From NCBI RefSeq assembly GCF_015832195.1, contig NC_052028.1, forward strand, positions 6,987,501-7,051,500: a DNA stretch of 64,000 nucleotides. Reading direction: 5' to 3'. Within the stretch, counting starts at the first letter, position 1, and the number at the start of each line of letters is the position of its first letter. This document shows, piece after piece, positions 60,701 to 64,000 of this stretch. Below the pieces are notes generated by a model that was not told where the DNA came from, searched no databases, and saw only the letters and a list, made by a program, of their open reading frames with translations. The translations under genes were made by a program, and so were the position numbers. The DNA is from Motacilla alba alba. Lineage: Eukaryota > Chordata > Aves > Passeriformes > Motacillidae.

Positions 60701-63700
60701 GATCATTTAAGACTCCAAAGAGATCATTAAAAAGCAATAGAGATGCTAAATAGAACTTGGATTTCTGCCTCTCCCCTCTCTCCCATACTATGAGATGACA
60801 GAGGCTTTTAAGGCCAGAAATTGTAATGAACAGATGCTTTAAATGATACTTTTACTAAGATGTGTGAACAAATAGATCTTCTCAATCCTAGTAATATGCA
60901 CTGCTTCACATCTATTTACACATCAAAAATAATTTTTTACCCTGCACCACCCCAAACATCTTCATTGTTCCAAGTGCCCTCACTTGCTGCAAAACACAGG
61001 GTGCTGTTTGTTTGGGGTTTTTCCATAATAAAGAAAAGGCAGAAAAAGCAGAAAAAAAAGATAGACAGTTCCATAAACTGTCATAACCTGTTGAAAAGAT
61101 TGACTCTGAACTGAAAATACAGACAGCTCCTCCACCATCTGTTATACCTGGAGATATCTGGCATGTAGCTACAGCAGTGTCAGGTGGAAAAACTACAGGA
61201 GACATTCTAAGGTCATAGATATGATAAAAACAGAAAGAAAGGATGCTGTGTAGGTGTTGGATGCCAGAAATGGTTTCCTGATAAATACCAGTTTGAGGGG
61301 GGAGAAATAAAGGAACTTCTATGATGCTAAAGGAAATAAAGGGAATTCTGCATAACCACAGAAGGAAAGGTGGAGGCTCTAAGGTGGTGCAGGGACAGCT
61401 GCCAGCTGCATGGATGTTGACAAGTGAGGGGGCTGACTCCTGCAACACAGACTGAGAGTTTTAAACACCTTCCAGCAGGCATTTGTAGGACTTTAAAGGT
61501 CTGAGAATCTCTGGGGACTTGGGCTTGGCATCTACTCATCAATGACATCCTACCAATTAATTTAGCTACAAGACAGCCAGTTTGTCTTTTGTCATTTAGT
61601 GGGCATCCTGGAAAATTTAACTATTTCCATTCTTGCTGTCTACTGCTATTAGTGTTTGTTTAGAAAGCACTTTAACAAACACTGGCTTGCTTTACTTACG
61701 TGCTTGGGTTTGTGATGTTGCTTACATAAACTTAGAGCCAGATCCCTGCTAATGAGTAAAGGATAAGGTCATATTGATATTGAAATATATACACAACTAA
61801 CTATCAAAAGGAAAAAGATAAATTTATTTTAGTAGTTATTTCTTATTTCATCAAATGTTAAAATAATTTCTTTAAATTCAGCTGTAGTAACAGAGGAGGG
61901 TGAATGTTGGAATATAAAGTAGAGGGAAAAGCATTGTGAAGCAGAACTAGAAAATATAAAAGATGGTGAGAGAGAGATTCATGTAGCTGGAGTATTTTTC
62001 TGACTAGTAATTACATTTGAAAGGCCAAAGAACACACACTCCCTATGGTCTCTGTGATTGGAAAGGATATGAAAGTGTTTGGAATTTGACTTGATGAGTA
62101 ATTTCTAAATGCAAATCTGTAGTGGTAGAAGCTCTCAAATTAGAGTGAGGTCAGCTGGGCTCCACTAATTCACACCAATTGTGAGGCACATTCAAATTAG
62201 TTTCCATCAGCTGTGAACTTGGGTAGGAGCTCATTTTACTGGCAGAAATCTCTGTGAAAAGGACCCATAAGTCAGCAACAGGCAGGTAGTAAGAAAACTC
62301 TTTTGATCTATTTATAACATAATTCAAAGAACCTGGGCTTATTGCTGCAACCGTGTAATGGTTAAAAAAATCCACAAGAAGATTTAATGTGTGGTTCTGC
62401 AGATTTCATTCTGGTCTTCCTCTTATCTTTCTTCATGTAAATCTAAACTTACTGTGTGATATTACCTGGGTTAGCTCTTATCCTACTTGGGCACTGATTT
62501 CATGTAGAGAAAAATGTAGGTTTCTTCCTGAACTCTCTGATGACAGAGGTCAAATCCAGAGTTTGGGGAGGATTGTATAATGATTGGGATGGACTGAAGT
62601 TGCAGTGATTTGTAATCCAGCAATGACCTTATCAGATTTTTGCAGAAATTTTCAGCTGTAGCTTAATGGCCATAACCATGTACTAGCAACAGCGGGGTGT
62701 GGCTTAATTTTGAATTCATTTGATACTGTTGAAAATGGTTCATTATGTAATTAAGGATAAATATGCCCCAGTGAAATATATGTCATAGTATTGACATCAG
62801 TGAGCAGCTGGATCTCAACCCTTGATGCTCTGCTAGTATTCTGTATAGGGAAGCTGGTTCAGATGAGTGTTCATTTTATCTCAGACATCATCTAAGTGTT
62901 GTGTGAGTCAGAAATTACCTACCCTCTTCTGGGGCTCCAAAGAGCTGCTATCTCTTGTTGTCATTGATCAAGACTAGGAGGAAGTCTTGGCATCACTGTC
63001 TGCATGAAAACAAAGAAAATACAAGCAGTTATTTCAGCTTGCAAAATGGAAGAATTTTGAAAATATTAATGAAAACGTGCAAACTATAATAATTCAAAAG
63101 AAAACTCTGAACTTTTCCCTCATGGCTGCTATTTGTGATTGTATCCTTGGAGATTAAAGACAACTGCTCCAATGTACTTTTTCCTTCATCACCTTCTTCT
63201 GTAATCAACTTTTTACCTCATGCAGAAAAAGGAAAACCCTGAAGTGCTTTTCACAAAAAAGGTCAGTCAGAACAGATCACAATTGTAGTGCAAGTAGTGT
63301 TTATTTAATTTGATTTTCATGTACCCTTCATTGTCTACTATCTTCAACATTCTCATTTCCATCTGGAAGGCTGGGAAGGCAGCTGGCTTCCCAGCAGACA
63401 TCAACTCCACAATTAGGTAGCTGGCATGCAGCTCTTGCTTCCCTATTTGTGGAGCCTGTCTGCCTCACTGGACCTCGTGGCACACTTGCCCACTCTAATC
63501 CACTTGCACTGGGAACCTGGCTGCACTTACTGGCCCTGGCTCAGGAATAGGAAGGGTTCCATGAGTTTTGTACCAGCAGTGACATTCTATGTGACCAGGC
63601 ATTAGAAAACATATGGACTGTGATGATTTGAAGCCAGTTTGTTGGGTTGTCAGTACTCTTGACTCAGAAGGAAATGTGTTGAGTATTTCTTTGGGGTGTA

Positions 63701-64000
63701 CTCAGGCTGTCTCATCAGGATGGCAGAACAATGTTTTTCTTTCCCTGCTGACATTAAATCAGAAACATCCTCATGAATCTGTTCCTGGCAGAGCTTCCTG
63801 GTGGCATGTTTCATGCTGCCTGTAACCTCTGAGCAGCACTAATTTTTGAGGCTGCCTTTAAGCCTGTTCTGTTCTTCTCATCCTTTCTATTGCTTTAGGT
63901 TTGCATAACTCAGAAATACTCTGGACTTCAGGGCTTGCTAAAGATGCTTCTGATATTCAAAACCCTTTCAAAGTTTTACTGCATTTTTTCTTGCTTCTCT
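57737..64000. other. Non-coding AT-rich stretch to window end, no gene seen
   Basis: The longest open frame of the window (minus strand, 60912-61448, 178 codons) lies here but begins with GTG, resembles no family and shows no coding bias that I can see. A pyrimidine-rich segment at about 58770-58850 ends in low-complexity sequence. The last 700 bases are slightly GC-richer but not recognisable. Confidence 0.6.

Noticed and set aside
60912..61448. 178-codon open frame, minus strand, longest in the window
   Set aside because: Starts at GTG, which is unlikely for a vertebrate gene. Its translation resembles no family, and it lacks domain features. Chance open frame in low-stop sequence.
1..64000. 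CRISPR array, operons, prophage or tRNA/rRNA genes
   Set aside because: No regularly spaced repeats, no clustered long reading frames and no cloverleaf or rRNA signature were seen; the composition and LTR/CR1 content are those of a bird genome.

Overview
This window is vertebrate nuclear DNA, most likely from a bird and probably a songbird (passerine). It is AT-rich throughout and has no operon-like gene packing. No open frame of convincing length, codon pattern or recognisable protein family is present. Its transposable elements are of avian type: four solo long terminal repeats (LTRs) of endogenous retroviruses, two of which I recognise from memory as resembling abundant passerine LTR families, and an old CR1 LINE 3' end that finishes in the octamer-like TTATGTTC/TTATGT tail. 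The passerine assignment rests on that recognition and was not tested against a repeat library.

Layout. 1-22.8 kb is single-copy-looking AT-rich sequence with a 39-base poly-A run (6447), a perfect palindromic POU dimer motif overlapping an octamer (10572-10589), a small hairpin (10846-10886), an RFX X-box-like palindrome (17789) and several short tandem duplications. 22.8-25.6 kb is the mobile-element hotspot: a (GGCTTA)n array, a 400-bp solo LTR with a 6-bp target duplication (23233-23632), and a 545-bp GC- and CpG-rich solo LTR, also with a perfect 6-bp target duplication (25042-25586). 25.6-38 kb is again AT-rich, with a probable 285-bp solo LTR at 33985-34269. A minus-strand LTR lies at about 38046-38530. 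38.5-57.1 kb holds only short duplications, homopolymer runs and one TATA-box plus splice-donor arrangement near 44.0-44.2 kb. A CR1 3' fragment covers about 57130-57736. The remainder to 64 kb shows nothing I can name.

Interpretation. The window looks like a gene desert or the inside of one very large intron; the sequence alone cannot distinguish these. No protein-coding gene, rRNA, tRNA or CRISPR array is annotated. The open frames present are short, many begin at non-ATG codons, and they read through LTR or low-complexity sequence or encode nothing recognisable. The best leads are regulatory: the POU palindrome, the X-box, AT-rich homeodomain-motif blocks near 21.1-21.4 and 24.4-24.9 kb, and the CpG-rich LTR sitting beside the second of these blocks. 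I did not find a convincing undescribed multi-gene system.
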